Source: Christensenella sp. | Lineage (GTDB): Bacteria > Bacillota > Clostridia > Christensenellales > UBA3700 | Length of the DNA stretch: 64,000 bases | Reading direction: 5' to 3' | NCBI GenBank assembly: GCA_022784465.1 | Contig: JALFUR010000004.1 | Coordinates: 141,804-205,803 of the forward strand | Shown: piece after piece, positions 17,149 to 25,624 of the stretch | Layout of the letters: the number at the start of each line of letters is the position of its first letter | Position numbering within the stretch: position 1 is the first letter of the stretch | The notes under the pieces: model-generated | Seen by the model: only the letters and a program-made list of their open reading frames with translations | What the model was told of the DNA's origin: nothing | Database searches by the model: none | Position numbers and translations under genes: made by a program

Positions 17149-18648
17149 ATGGCTTATACATCATTATATAGAAAATATAGACCATCAACATTTGATGAAA
17201 TGGTTGGACAACAACACATTCGTCAAACACTAAAAAATTCTATTAAGAGTGCATCTATTGCACATGCATATTTGTTTACGGGAACTCGTGGAACTGGTAA
17301 AACTTCGACTGCTAAGATTTTTGCTAAAGCAGTTAATTGTCTTCATCCAAAAGAAGATGGTTCTCCATGTAACGAATGTGAAGTATGTAAAGCATTATCT
17401 TCTCCTAATAATTTAGATATTATTGAACTTGATGCTGCATCAAACAACTCAGTTGAGGATATAAGAGATTTAGTTGAAAAAGTAAAATATGCTCCTTCTG
17501 TTGGCAAATATAAAGTATATATTGTCGACGAAGTTCACATGCTTACAAAGCAAGCTTTCAATGCTTTTTTAAAGACATTAGAAGAACCACCTGAACATGT
17601 TATTTTTATACTTGCTACTACTGAAGTTCAAACAATTCCGGCTACAATACTTTCTAGATGTATTCGTTTTGATTTTAGATTAATTCCAAAAGAGGAATTA
17701 GCTAGTCATTTGGAAAAGATTTTTGTTAAAGAAAGCGTTTTATTTGATAAAGAAGCAGCTTTAGCTATTGCAGAAGCTGGGAATGGTTCGGTTAGAGATG
17801 CCTTGTCTATTGCAGATATGGTTATTTCATATTGTGGCAATAAAAAAATCGAATATAGTGATGTTCTTGAAATTTTAGGTGCTTCTTCTCCAGACAATAT
17901 AATTGCATTATGTGAAAATATTTTACAAGGCAATTTAGAAGAAGCTTTATCAATTGCTAATAAACTTATAAATATGGGTAAGAGCGTTCAAGTATTATCT
18001 GAAGATATTGCAAAAATGATGAATAATATCATGTTTGCAAAAAACACCATGGATGCTGTAAAAGTTTTAGGATTGCCTATAGATTTATTTAATAAAGTTA
18101 ATGACGCTTCAGTTGGTGTTTCAAATTACAAATTATATAGAGCATGCGAAATATTTACAGAAGTTCAAAATACATTGAAATATTCAACTTTATCTAGAGT
18201 TGTTATTGAGGTGGCAATTGCAAAAGCATGCGACGTATCTTCTTCTATTGATACTTCTTCTGTTTTAGCAAGAATTAAAGATTTAGAAGGCTTTAAACGT
18301 TCTATTCAAGGTGTTTCTACAACAGAAGGAACAACGCTAACTGCTGTTGGTGTATTTGGAAGATTATTAAATATGCTTAATGAGTCAAAAAGATATATTC
18401 CAGAATATTCTACATTAACTTCTGCTGGTTTAAGCAAGGAGAATATAGTTTTAGATAATAAGGTGTTTATAATTACCGTTTCTAATGAAGATATAGCTAA
18501 GAGCTTAATGGTATATAAAGATACTTATTTGAAGATGATAAAAAGTGAATTTTCAGAAATAAAAGACATAGAAATAAGATATATAAAAAGCCCTGTAGAT
18601 ATTAGAAAAGGGCAAGTCAATGAATTATTTAATAAGACATTAAATTAA
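17149..18648 (+). CDS. dnaX: DNA polymerase III subunits gamma/tau
   Basis: DnaX is the clamp-loader ATPase. The 499-residue protein begins 'MAYTSLYRKYRP', has Walker A 'GTRGTGKTSTAK' (about 45-56), a zinc module with 'CLHPKEDGSPCNECEVC', Walker B 'VYIVDEVHML' and sensor 1 'ILATTEVQTIPATILSRC'. The C-terminal part beyond ~370 is short compared with long tau proteins. It heads dnaX-ybaB-recR, the common Bacillota order. No normal Shine-Dalgarno is near the ATG (see the leader entry). Confidence 0.96.
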   Translation: MAYTSLYRKYRPSTFDEMVGQQHIRQTLKNSIKSASIAHAYLFTGTRGTGKTSTAKIFAKAVNCLHPKEDGSPCNECEVCKALSSPNNLDIIELDAASNNSVEDIRDLVEKVKYAPSVGKYKVYIVDEVHMLTKQAFNAFLKTLEEPPEHVIFILATTEVQTIPATILSRCIRFDFRLIPKEELASHLEKIFVKESVLFDKEAALAIAEAGNGSVRDALSIADMVISYCGNKKIEYSDVLEILGASSPDNIIALCENILQGNLEEALSIANKLINMGKSVQVLSEDIAKMMNNIMFAKNTMDAVKVLGLPIDLFNKVNDASVGVSNYKLYRACEIFTEVQNTLKYSTLSRVVIEVAIAKACDVSSSIDTSSVLARIKDLEGFKRSIQGVSTTEGTTLTAVGVFGRLLNMLNESKRYIPEYSTLTSAGLSKENIVLDNKVFIITVSNEDIAKSLMVYKDTYLKMIKSEFSEIKDIEIRYIKSPVDIRKGQVNELFNKTLN

Positions 18649-18664
18649 TAAGGAGATTTAATTT

Positions 18665-19000
18665 ATGGGAAATTTTGGTAGTTTTAATCGTGGCGGCGGA
18701 ATGGGTAATATGCAACAACTTATGAAGCAAGCTCAAAAGATGCAACAAGATATGCTAAAAGCGCAAGAAGAATTAAAAGAACTTGAAGTTACAGGTTCTG
18801 CATCTAATATGGTAGAAGTAACTTTAACTTGTGATGGCAAAATGACTGGTATTTCAATTAAACCAGAAGCTGTTGATCCAGATGATATTGAAATGCTTGA
18901 GGACTTAATTGTTGCTGCATTTAATGACGCTACAGAAAAAGCTGAAGAAGTTAAAAGTGAAAAGATGGGACAATTTGGCGGACTTGGAGGATTAATGTAA
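18665..19000 (+). CDS. ybaB: YbaB/EbfC nucleoid-associated protein
   Basis: This 111-residue DNA-binding dimer protein has a Gly/Met-rich start ('[20 protein letters not shown]'), an N-terminal helix, and the core '[23 protein letters not shown]' followed by the dimerisation helix '[16 protein letters not shown]'. 'AAGGAG' precedes the start. The stop shares a base with the recR start (TAATG), so translation with recR is probably coupled. Confidence 0.95.
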   Translation: MGNFGSFNRGGGMGNMQQLMKQAQKMQQDMLKAQEELKELEVTGSASNMVEVTLTCDGKMTGISIKPEAVDPDDIEMLEDLIVAAFNDATEKAEEVKSEKMGQFGGLGGLM

Positions 19001-19584
19001 TGAGCAATATTGAGCCATTAGATAATCTTATTGCCAAATTTACAAAACTTCCTGGAGTTGGGCTTAAAACAGCTCAGCGTTATGCTTATAGCATAATTAA
19101 TATGCCAAAAGAAGATGTAGAAGATTTTTCTAATGCACTAATTAATGCAAAAGAGAAAATACATTATTGTAAAACATGTGGAAATTATACAGATTTAGAT
19201 GAATGTGAAATTTGTCAAAGTAGAGATAAGTCTATAATCTGTGTTGTTAAAGATCCTAAAGATATTACAGCTTTTGAAAAATGTAAGACATATAAGGGCG
19301 TATACCATGTACTACATGGCACCTTATCTCCACTTGCGGGTATTGGCCCTAATGATATAAAGATAAAGGAACTACTTGCAAGACTTGACGGAGTTAAAGA
19401 AGTAATCATGGCTACAAATCCTGATGCAGAGGGAGATGCTACAGCTATGTATATTGCAAGATTGATAAAACCACTTGGAATTACTGTTACTAGACTTGCA
19501 TCTGGCGTTTCAATGGGAAGCGACATAGAATACGCTGATGAAATTACTTTATCTAGAGCTATTCAGGACAGAAAAAATATTTAA
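19000..19584 (+). CDS. recR: Recombination mediator protein RecR
   Basis: RecR works with RecO (and RecF) to load RecA on SSB-coated DNA. It has 194 residues: helix-hairpin-helix '[17 protein letters not shown]' at the N-terminus, C4 zinc finger '[16 protein letters not shown]' at about 57-72, and a Toprim domain with '[10 protein letters not shown]', '[19 protein letters not shown]' and '[16 protein letters not shown]'. It ends the dnaX unit before a strong hairpin terminator. Confidence 0.97.
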   Translation: MSNIEPLDNLIAKFTKLPGVGLKTAQRYAYSIINMPKEDVEDFSNALINAKEKIHYCKTCGNYTDLDECEICQSRDKSIICVVKDPKDITAFEKCKTYKGVYHVLHGTLSPLAGIGPNDIKIKELLARLDGVKEVIMATNPDAEGDATAMYIARLIKPLGITVTRLASGVSMGSDIEYADEITLSRAIQDRKNI

Positions 19585-19593
19585 TCATTAAAA

Positions 19594-19626
19594 GACCTAA
19601 TCCTCGCGGATTAGGTCAATTTTTTT
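19594..19626 (+). terminator. Terminator after recR
   Basis: A perfect 10-bp stem GACCTAATCC/GGATTAGGTC (19594-19603, 19608-19617) with a TCGC loop is followed by a T-run on the plus strand. It may also serve the convergent galT, but the minus-strand T tract is short (TTTTA). Confidence 0.92.
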
Positions 19627-19639
19627 ATAATTATATTTA

Positions 19640-21175
19640 TTAAAATTTACTGTAATTTAAACCGGAAATTAAGAATTTATCAAAAGCTTCTTGTCCAACT
19701 TTTGTATTTTTAAATACAGCAGTACATTCTAGAATGTCTTCACAAGCTTTATTAACATAATTTCTTATAACTGTATCTGCTTTATTTTGAGAATTAGCAG
19801 TTCCGTAATCATTAATTAATTGCATAAGCATTCCAAAGTGCTTTGATAGAGGATTTGTTTCTTCCATTAATGATTTCATATCTAATTCGATTTTTCCTGT
19901 TAAGTACTTTTTCATTTCCTCGAATTCTTTTTTCAATCTTCCAGGTAAAATAAATAGTCCCATTACTTCAATAAGTCCAATTCCTTCTTTTTTAATATTG
20001 TGTAAAGATGGAGCTGCATGGAAGATTCCGTCAGGGAACTTTTCATTTGTTCTATTGTTTCTCAAAATTAAATCTATAACATAATTTTGATCTTCCTTTC
20101 TAACAATAGGAGTAATAGCATTATGTTGTTCCGTAGTTTTGCAAATTATTTCTACAGATTCATCAGAATAGTTTTCCCAATTAGACATAATAACTTGACA
20201 TGCTTGAGTAATAGAATCTTTGTTTGAACTTACAAGTCTAATAACGCTATTGTACCAATTAACAGTGTATATCTCTACATCTTTGAATTTTGGATCTTCA
20301 TATCTGTTTCTATTTGGAGCAGAAAACATTGGTAAAACTTTGCTTCCGCCTTGATAGTGGTCATGAGATAAAATAGAACCGCCAACAATAGGAAGAGCAG
20401 CATTAGAACCTAAGAAATAATGAGGGAAGATGTCTACAAAATCAAGCAATCTTTTAATAGTATCAATAGTAACATTCATTGGTCTATGTTCATTACATAA
20501 ACAAATTAAATGCTCATTGAAATATTGATAAGGGCTATATTGCATAGACCAAGCTTCTTTATTTACCTCAATTGGAATAGTTCTTAAAGTTTGTCTAGCT
20601 GGATGAGAAATATGGCCAGCAAAACCAACATTTTCAAGACATAGCATGCAAGCTGGATATCCTGACTTTGGTCTAGATTTTTCTAAAGCGATTTGCTTAG
20701 GATCTTTTTCTGGCTTAGATAGGTTAATAGTAATATCTATATTTCCGAATTTACCAACATGAGACCATTTGATATTTTTTTGAATATCTTGCATTCTAAT
20801 ATAATTAGAAGCTTTACAAGTATTGAAAAACCAATCTGTAGCATTTTTTACTGATTCATTTGCTGCAATATGGTCAAATTTTTCAATAGTTTGAGATGGA
20901 GTTAGAGAAACAAGACCAAATAATTTTGTTTCAAATAATAGTCTTTCGTTTTCTTCTATCATCTTGTTATCAACTGCATATTGAACTAAAACATCGATAA
21001 CGTCAGCTTGAAAATCTTTGTATCCATGAGATGTTGTAGCTGGTGAATCTAACTTAAATAAATCAAGTAACATATTAGTTACATAATGGTAATCGTCTAC
21101 TTTTAAAGACAAATTGTCTTTTGCATACGAAACTAAATCGTACAATTTTTCTTTTAAAATGTCTTGGGTAATCAT
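19640..21175 (-). CDS. galT: UDP-glucose-hexose-1-phosphate uridylyltransferase (class II GalT)
   Basis: GalT exchanges Gal-1-P and UDP-glucose in the Leloir pathway. I moved the start from 21205 to 21175, where 'TAGAGG' precedes an ATG and the product begins 'MITQDILKEKLYDLV'; length is then 511 residues, normal for the class II (Firmicutes) family. Motifs include 'GYPACMLCLENVGFAGH', 'QYFNEHLICLCNEHRPM' and 'GGSILSHDHYQGG' with the HxH-type catalytic segment. It is divergent from galK. No galE or galM is in the window. Confidence 0.94.
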   Translation of the reverse strand: MITQDILKEKLYDLVSYAKDNLSLKVDDYHYVTNMLLDLFKLDSPATTSHGYKDFQADVIDVLVQYAVDNKMIEENERLLFETKLFGLVSLTPSQTIEKFDHIAANESVKNATDWFFNTCKASNYIRMQDIQKNIKWSHVGKFGNIDITINLSKPEKDPKQIALEKSRPKSGYPACMLCLENVGFAGHISHPARQTLRTIPIEVNKEAWSMQYSPYQYFNEHLICLCNEHRPMNVTIDTIKRLLDFVDIFPHYFLGSNAALPIVGGSILSHDHYQGGSKVLPMFSAPNRNRYEDPKFKDVEIYTVNWYNSVIRLVSSNKDSITQACQVIMSNWENYSDESVEIICKTTEQHNAITPIVRKEDQNYVIDLILRNNRTNEKFPDGIFHAAPSLHNIKKEGIGLIEVMGLFILPGRLKKEFEEMKKYLTGKIELDMKSLMEETNPLSKHFGMLMQLINDYGTANSQNKADTVIRNYVNKACEDILECTAVFKNTKVGQEAFDKFLISGLNYSKF

Positions 21176-21209
21176 TGATAATCCTCTAAATGTTTTTTTG
21201 AACAATAAA

Positions 21210-21239
21210 ATTATAAAACAATATTCTTGATATATGCAA
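21210..21239 (-). promoter_or_regulatory. galT promoter
   Basis: On the minus strand, TTGCAT (21234-21239), an 18-nt spacer and a perfect TATAAT (21210-21215) lie 34 nt upstream of the revised galT start. Confidence 0.65.
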
Positions 21240-21294
21240 CATAATTTAAATATAAATAATTAATAATTATTAACAAAAAATATATAATATATGG

Positions 21295-21300
21295 TATAAT
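21295..21300 (+). promoter_or_regulatory. galK promoter -10 element
   Basis: TGgTATAAT, an extended -10 with perfect TATAAT, sits 30 nt before the galK start. The -35 is weak (TTAACA at 21270, 19-nt spacer). The galT and galK promoters lie back to back within ~90 nt and could share a regulator. Confidence 0.55.
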
Positions 21301-21330
21301 TTCAACAAGTACACACGAAGGAGAGATTTT

Positions 21331-22590
21331 ATGGATTCTACAATTATTAATTCATTAATTGAAAACAAAAAATTCTTGGATAACTGTGAATTGTTATATG
21401 GAAAGGGAAATGAAAAATATCAAGCAAAAAGATATAAAAACTTATATCAAATTCATAGCAAGACTTACGGAGAAGGAGGAGTTTTTTATTCCTCACCAGG
21501 AAGAATAGAAGTTTGTGGAAATCATACAGACCATAATAACGGAAAAGTTTTATGTGCTTCAATTAGTGTTGATACATTGGCATGTGTAACACCACAAGAG
21601 GGTAAAATTACAATTGCATCAATTGGATATCCTGTTGTAGATGTAGATATATCTGATTTAAACGTACATAAAGATGAGTACGGAAAATCAGAAGGCTTAG
21701 TTAGAGGCGTTTGCGCATACTATGTAAAAAATGGATATAAAATTGGAGGATTTGCAGCCTCAACAACTTCTGATGTATTTAAAGGAGCTGGAGTTTCATC
21801 ATCTGCTTCTTTTGAAGTGCTTGTAGCAGAAATATTAAATCAAATGTTCAACAATGGACAAATAGATGCCATTACAAAAGCAAAAGCTGCACATTTGGCA
21901 GAAAGCGAATATTTTGGAAAGCCATGTGGATTGTTAGATCAATGTGCAATTGCTCTTGGCGGCGTAAGCTTTATAGATTTTAAATCTACAAAAAATCCTA
22001 AAGTTCAATCTATAAAATGGCCATTTGATGATTTGGCAATTGTTCTTACAAATACAGGAGGAGATCACTGTAATTTGACAGGCGAATATGCTGCAATAAG
22101 AACAGAAATGGAAAACGTAGCTAAGTTCTTTAATGTAACAAAACTTAGAAAAGTTAAAGAAAAACAATTTTATGATTCTTTAACAACACTAAGAACTGTT
22201 GCTTCAGATAGAGCAGTTTTAAGAGCTATTCACTATTTTGATGAAAATGCTCGCGTAGATACTGCTGCAAAAGCTTTGAAAAATTCTAAGAAAAAGAGGT
22301 TCTTGGAGATGATTAATGCAAGTGGAGAAAGTTCATTGACATTGCTTCAAAACTGTTATCCATCAGGTGCTGTTTCTCAACCAATTCTACTTGGTCTTAC
22401 ATTGTCTAAGAAAAACAATGTAGTTAAAGCATGTAGAGTTCACGGAGGAGGATTTGCAGGTACTATAATTGCATATACAGATAAGAATTTAGTAGACGAA
22501 TACAAGAAAGAATTCGATATAGTATTTGGCGAGAAAAATGTATTTATTATAGGTGTTAGAAACGTTGGTACTTGCAAGGTGGATATTTAA
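21331..22590 (+). CDS. galK: Galactokinase family protein
   Basis: GalK phosphorylates galactose at C1. The 419-residue GHMP kinase has the N-terminal substrate signature 'SPGRIEVCGNHTDHNNGKVL' and the ATP loop 'GAGVSSSASFEVLVAEIL', then 'AESEYFGKPCGLLDQCAIALGG' and the C-terminal 'ACRVHGGGFAGTIIAY'. The signature reads 'CGNHTDHNNG' rather than the classic 'IGEHTDYNGG', a Clostridia-type variant, so sugar specificity is inferred mainly from the divergent galT. 'GAAGGAGAG' precedes the ATG. Confidence 0.88.
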   Translation: MDSTIINSLIENKKFLDNCELLYGKGNEKYQAKRYKNLYQIHSKTYGEGGVFYSSPGRIEVCGNHTDHNNGKVLCASISVDTLACVTPQEGKITIASIGYPVVDVDISDLNVHKDEYGKSEGLVRGVCAYYVKNGYKIGGFAASTTSDVFKGAGVSSSASFEVLVAEILNQMFNNGQIDAITKAKAAHLAESEYFGKPCGLLDQCAIALGGVSFIDFKSTKNPKVQSIKWPFDDLAIVLTNTGGDHCNLTGEYAAIRTEMENVAKFFNVTKLRKVKEKQFYDSLTTLRTVASDRAVLRAIHYFDENARVDTAAKALKNSKKKRFLEMINASGESSLTLLQNCYPSGAVSQPILLGLTLSKKNNVVKACRVHGGGFAGTIIAYTDKNLVDEYKKEFDIVFGEKNVFIIGVRNVGTCKVDI

Positions 22591-23579
22591 TGAATTTAAT
22601 TAGTTTATGTATAAACAATATTGCATTTTCTATTGGTGATTTGGATATTGCTTGGTATGGCATAATTGTAACAAGCGGTATTGTTGTAGCCTTTTTGTTT
22701 TTCTTGTTTTTTTCAAAAAAACAAGGTTTAGATGAAGACTATCAATTAGAATCTTTTTTATGGATTGTAATACTTGCCGTATTATTTGCAAGAATATTTT
22801 ATGTTGTTCCAAGAATTGGTGACGAGTATACAACATTTGCAGAAATGATAGATATCCGCTCTGGTGGATTAACTATTGTTGGTGGAATATTTGGTGGAAT
22901 ACTTGGAATATTATTAGTTACAATCACTAATAAAAAATACCATTTTGCACAATTATCAGATTGTGTTGCATTTCCACTACTTCTTGGACAAATTATTGGA
23001 AGATGGGGTAATTTTGTTAATCAAGAATTATTTGGTCTTCCTATAACAAATCCAACATTTCAACATTTTCCATTTGCGGTATATATAGAACAACCTTGGG
23101 TTCATTATCCAGGATACGAAGCAGGTTGGTATTGTGCATTATTCTTCTATGAAGGAGTAATCAATGCTATTGGATTAATCGTTGGATATATTTTATATAG
23201 AAAATATAAAGATAAAATTAAACCAATGACTCTTACTCTAGGTTATTTAACATGGTATGGACTTGTACGTGGTACATTAGAGTTTTTGAAAATAGATAAT
23301 GCAAAAATTGGTAATACAAATATTGGCTCAATACAAGTAATATCTTATGTTATGGCATGTGTTGGTATAGTATTATTAATACTATTATATACAAATAAAA
23401 TTTCATTTATCTCAAGTAAATGGGATAAAATCATTGAAGAAAAACGTGCTAAGATTTTAGCAAAAGAGGCAGCTAAAGCTGCTGAAAAACAAACAAATAA
23501 TTTAGAAACAAAGGCAGAAGATATAAATGAAAGCGAATCTAAGAATGTAGATGGTAACGATATCGCTTCAAGGGATTAA
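22590..23579 (+). CDS. lgt: Prolipoprotein diacylglyceryl transferase
   Basis: Lgt adds diacylglycerol to the lipobox Cys of prolipoproteins in the membrane. The start at 22590 (TAATG overlap with galK, 'AAGGTGG' upstream) is preferred to 22572, giving 329 residues. About seven hydrophobic segments are visible, with the signature 'GRWGNFVNQELFG' and an early 'IRSGGLTIVGGIFGG'. A hydrophilic ~45-residue Ala/Lys/Glu tail follows the last membrane segment. The coupling to galK is unusual and probably reflects operon packing. Confidence 0.95.
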   Translation: MNLISLCINNIAFSIGDLDIAWYGIIVTSGIVVAFLFFLFFSKKQGLDEDYQLESFLWIVILAVLFARIFYVVPRIGDEYTTFAEMIDIRSGGLTIVGGIFGGILGILLVTITNKKYHFAQLSDCVAFPLLLGQIIGRWGNFVNQELFGLPITNPTFQHFPFAVYIEQPWVHYPGYEAGWYCALFFYEGVINAIGLIVGYILYRKYKDKIKPMTLTLGYLTWYGLVRGTLEFLKIDNAKIGNTNIGSIQVISYVMACVGIVLLILLYTNKISFISSKWDKIIEEKRAKILAKEAAKAAEKQTNNLETKAEDINESESKNVDGNDIASRD

Positions 23580-23581
23580 AA

Positions 23582-25009
23582 ATGAGAGATTTGACTTTAC
23601 TTACAGATTTGTACCAATTAACTATGATGTATGGATATAGTAAAAATGGACAAATGGATAAGCAAGCAGTTTTTGATGTATTTTATCGTGGAATCGGAAA
23701 CAATTATGCAATAGCTTGTGGACTTGAACAAGTTGTAGAATACATTCAAAATCTAAAATTTTCAAACGAAGATATTGAATATTTACGTTCGAAAAAATTG
23801 TTTGATGAGGAATTTTTATCCTTATTAAAAGATTTTAAATTTACTGGAGATATTTATGCAGTTAAAGAAGGTACTGTAATATTTCCTCAAGAGCCAATAT
23901 TAACAGTTAAAGCAAGGCTATTTGAAGCTCAATTAATTGAAACAGCAATACTTTGTATTTTAAATCATCAAACATTGATAGCAACAAAAGCTGCTAAGGT
24001 TGTATACGCGGCAAATGGCGCTCCTGTTGCGGAATTCGGACTAAGAAGAGCGCAGGGACCAGATGCTGGAATTTACGGCGCTAGAGCGGCCATAATTGCA
24101 GGATGCGCATCTACATCAAATGTTCTTGCTGGTAAAATGTTTGACGTTCCTATATCTGGAACTCATGCTCATGCATGGGTAATGAGCTTTAAAACTGAAT
24201 ATGAAGCATTTAAGGCGTATGCAGATATGTATCCAGATGCATGTTTATTGCTTGTAGATACTTATGATACATTAAGAAGCGGTGTTCCTAATGCCATAAA
24301 GGTATTTAAAGAATTGAGAGAAAAAGGTCATGAACCAATAGGAATTAGATTAGATTCAGGAGACTTATCTTATTTGTCTATTGAAGCAAGAAAAATGCTT
24401 GATGAAGCAGGATTCCCAAATGCAAAGATATGCGCTTCTGGAGATATAGATGAAACAGTATTAATGTCACTAGCTTCGCAACAGGCAAGAATTGACACTT
24501 GGGGAATTGGAACAAAGCTTATTACAAGTATGGATTGTCCAAGTCTTGGTGGTGTATATAAGATGTCTGCAATTGAAGAAAATGGCAAACTTGTTCCAAA
24601 ATTAAAGATGTCTGATACTCCTGGAAAGATCACAAATCCAGGCTTTAAGAAAATTGTTAGAATATATGATAAAAATTCAAATAAAGCGCTAGCAGATTTA
24701 ATTTGTTTGCAAGAAGAAAACTTCGATAATTTAGAAGAACTTGAAATATTTGATCCACATTTTACTTATAAGAGAAAAACAATAACTAATTTCTATGTAA
24801 AAGAGTTAACAGTTCAAATTATAAAAGAAGGAAAATTGGTATATGATTTGCCTACAGTAAAAGAAATTGCAGCTTATCATAAAGAATCATATGGAGAGTT
24901 TTGGAACGAATATAAACGTTTGTTAAATCCACATATATACAAGGTTGATTTATCTCAAAAACTTTATGATGTTAAACAAGAATTGTTAAAAGCAAATTCA
25001 AAAAAATAG
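23582..25009 (+). CDS. pncB: Nicotinate phosphoribosyltransferase
   Basis: PncB makes nicotinate mononucleotide from nicotinate and PRPP for NAD salvage. It has 475 residues, starting 'LLTDLYQLTMMYGY', with 'EFGLRRAQGPDAGIYGARAA', the His-containing 'ISGTHAHAWVMSF' and 'IGIRLDSGDLSYLS' motifs of the family. It begins 2 nt after the lgt stop, so galK-lgt-pncB form one unit ending in a terminator. The ORF at 24370 on the minus strand is a shadow. Confidence 0.96.
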   Translation: MRDLTLLTDLYQLTMMYGYSKNGQMDKQAVFDVFYRGIGNNYAIACGLEQVVEYIQNLKFSNEDIEYLRSKKLFDEEFLSLLKDFKFTGDIYAVKEGTVIFPQEPILTVKARLFEAQLIETAILCILNHQTLIATKAAKVVYAANGAPVAEFGLRRAQGPDAGIYGARAAIIAGCASTSNVLAGKMFDVPISGTHAHAWVMSFKTEYEAFKAYADMYPDACLLLVDTYDTLRSGVPNAIKVFKELREKGHEPIGIRLDSGDLSYLSIEARKMLDEAGFPNAKICASGDIDETVLMSLASQQARIDTWGIGTKLITSMDCPSLGGVYKMSAIEENGKLVPKLKMSDTPGKITNPGFKKIVRIYDKNSNKALADLICLQEENFDNLEELEIFDPHFTYKRKTITNFYVKELTVQIIKEGKLVYDLPTVKEIAAYHKESYGEFWNEYKRLLNPHIYKVDLSQKLYDVKQELLKANSKK

Positions 25010-25030
25010 AAGACAAAAAAACAAATAATT

Positions 25031-25070
25031 AAAAGATTATCGTGCAAAAAACGATAATCTTTTTGTTTTA
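25031..25070 (+). terminator. Terminator after pncB
   Basis: AAAAGATTATCGT and ACGATAATCTTTT pair over 13 bp around a short A-rich loop, followed by T-rich TTTTTGTTTTA. Confidence 0.9.
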
Positions 25071-25091
25071 TCATAAACTTGCGAGGGAAAT

Positions 25092-25547
25092 ATGAATAAC
25101 TTTGAAATTGTAAAAAAAGGATATAATACATTAGATGTAGATAATTACATAAATACTATAAAAAGTAATTATGAATTAAAAATAGGTGAGTATAGAGTAA
25201 CAATTTCAGATTTAAATTCTAAAATTGAATTTTTAGAAAACGAGTTAAAAAAATATAAAGAAAAAGAAGAAACAGTTTCTAAATCTATAATTAAAGCCGT
25301 AGAAAAAGCAGAAGAGATAGAATATACATCTAAAGTAAGATTTGCTCTAGAGGGAGAAAGAGTAAGAGTGTTCAAAGAAAAATGGTTATCTTACATCAAT
25401 CAGTATTTAGATAAAATGTCTCCAGATTTTATTTTAGAAGTAAATAATTATTTAGCTAAAGTTGAAAAAGAGGCATTTTTGTTATTTCAAAAAGAATTCC
25501 ATATAAAAGATTATTTTGAAGAAACGGGAAAATATATAGACATTTAA
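25092..25547 (+). CDS. DivIVA-like coiled-coil protein
   Basis: This 151-residue protein opens with 'FEIVKKGYNTLDVDNYINTI', matching the N-terminal lipid-binding pattern of DivIVA/GpsB proteins (F...GY...DVDxY), followed by a coiled coil over about residues 28-75. The last half is helical and charged without a domain I recognise. It is shorter than classical DivIVA. Start supported by 'GAGGG' upstream. It sits alone between two terminators. A role at the membrane or division site is inferred from the N-terminal motif only. Confidence 0.6.
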   Translation: MNNFEIVKKGYNTLDVDNYINTIKSNYELKIGEYRVTISDLNSKIEFLENELKKYKEKEETVSKSIIKAVEKAEEIEYTSKVRFALEGERVRVFKEKWLSYINQYLDKMSPDFILEVNNYLAKVEKEAFLLFQKEFHIKDYFEETGKYIDI

Positions 25548-25550
25548 TAA

Positions 25551-25584
25551 AAAAGCAAATATATGTTCGTTTTTGCTTTCTTTA
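25551..25584 (+). terminator. Terminator after the DivIVA-like gene
   Basis: AAAAGCAAA (25551-25559) pairs with TTTGCTTT (25572-25579), followed by CTTT. The loop contains the candidate SOS box. Confidence 0.6.
25556..25569 (+). promoter_or_regulatory. Candidate LexA (SOS) box upstream of uvrX
   Basis: CAAATATATGTTCG matches 8 of the 10 fixed positions of the Bacillota SOS box CGAAC-N4-GTTCG. An extended -10 (TGtTAGAAT, 25597-25605) follows 28 nt downstream. UvrX-type polymerase genes are LexA-controlled in Bacillus, which supports the reading. Confidence 0.45.
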
Positions 25585-25624
25585 CATAATTTTCTATGTT
25601 AGAATATTTGTAATAGAGGAAAAA

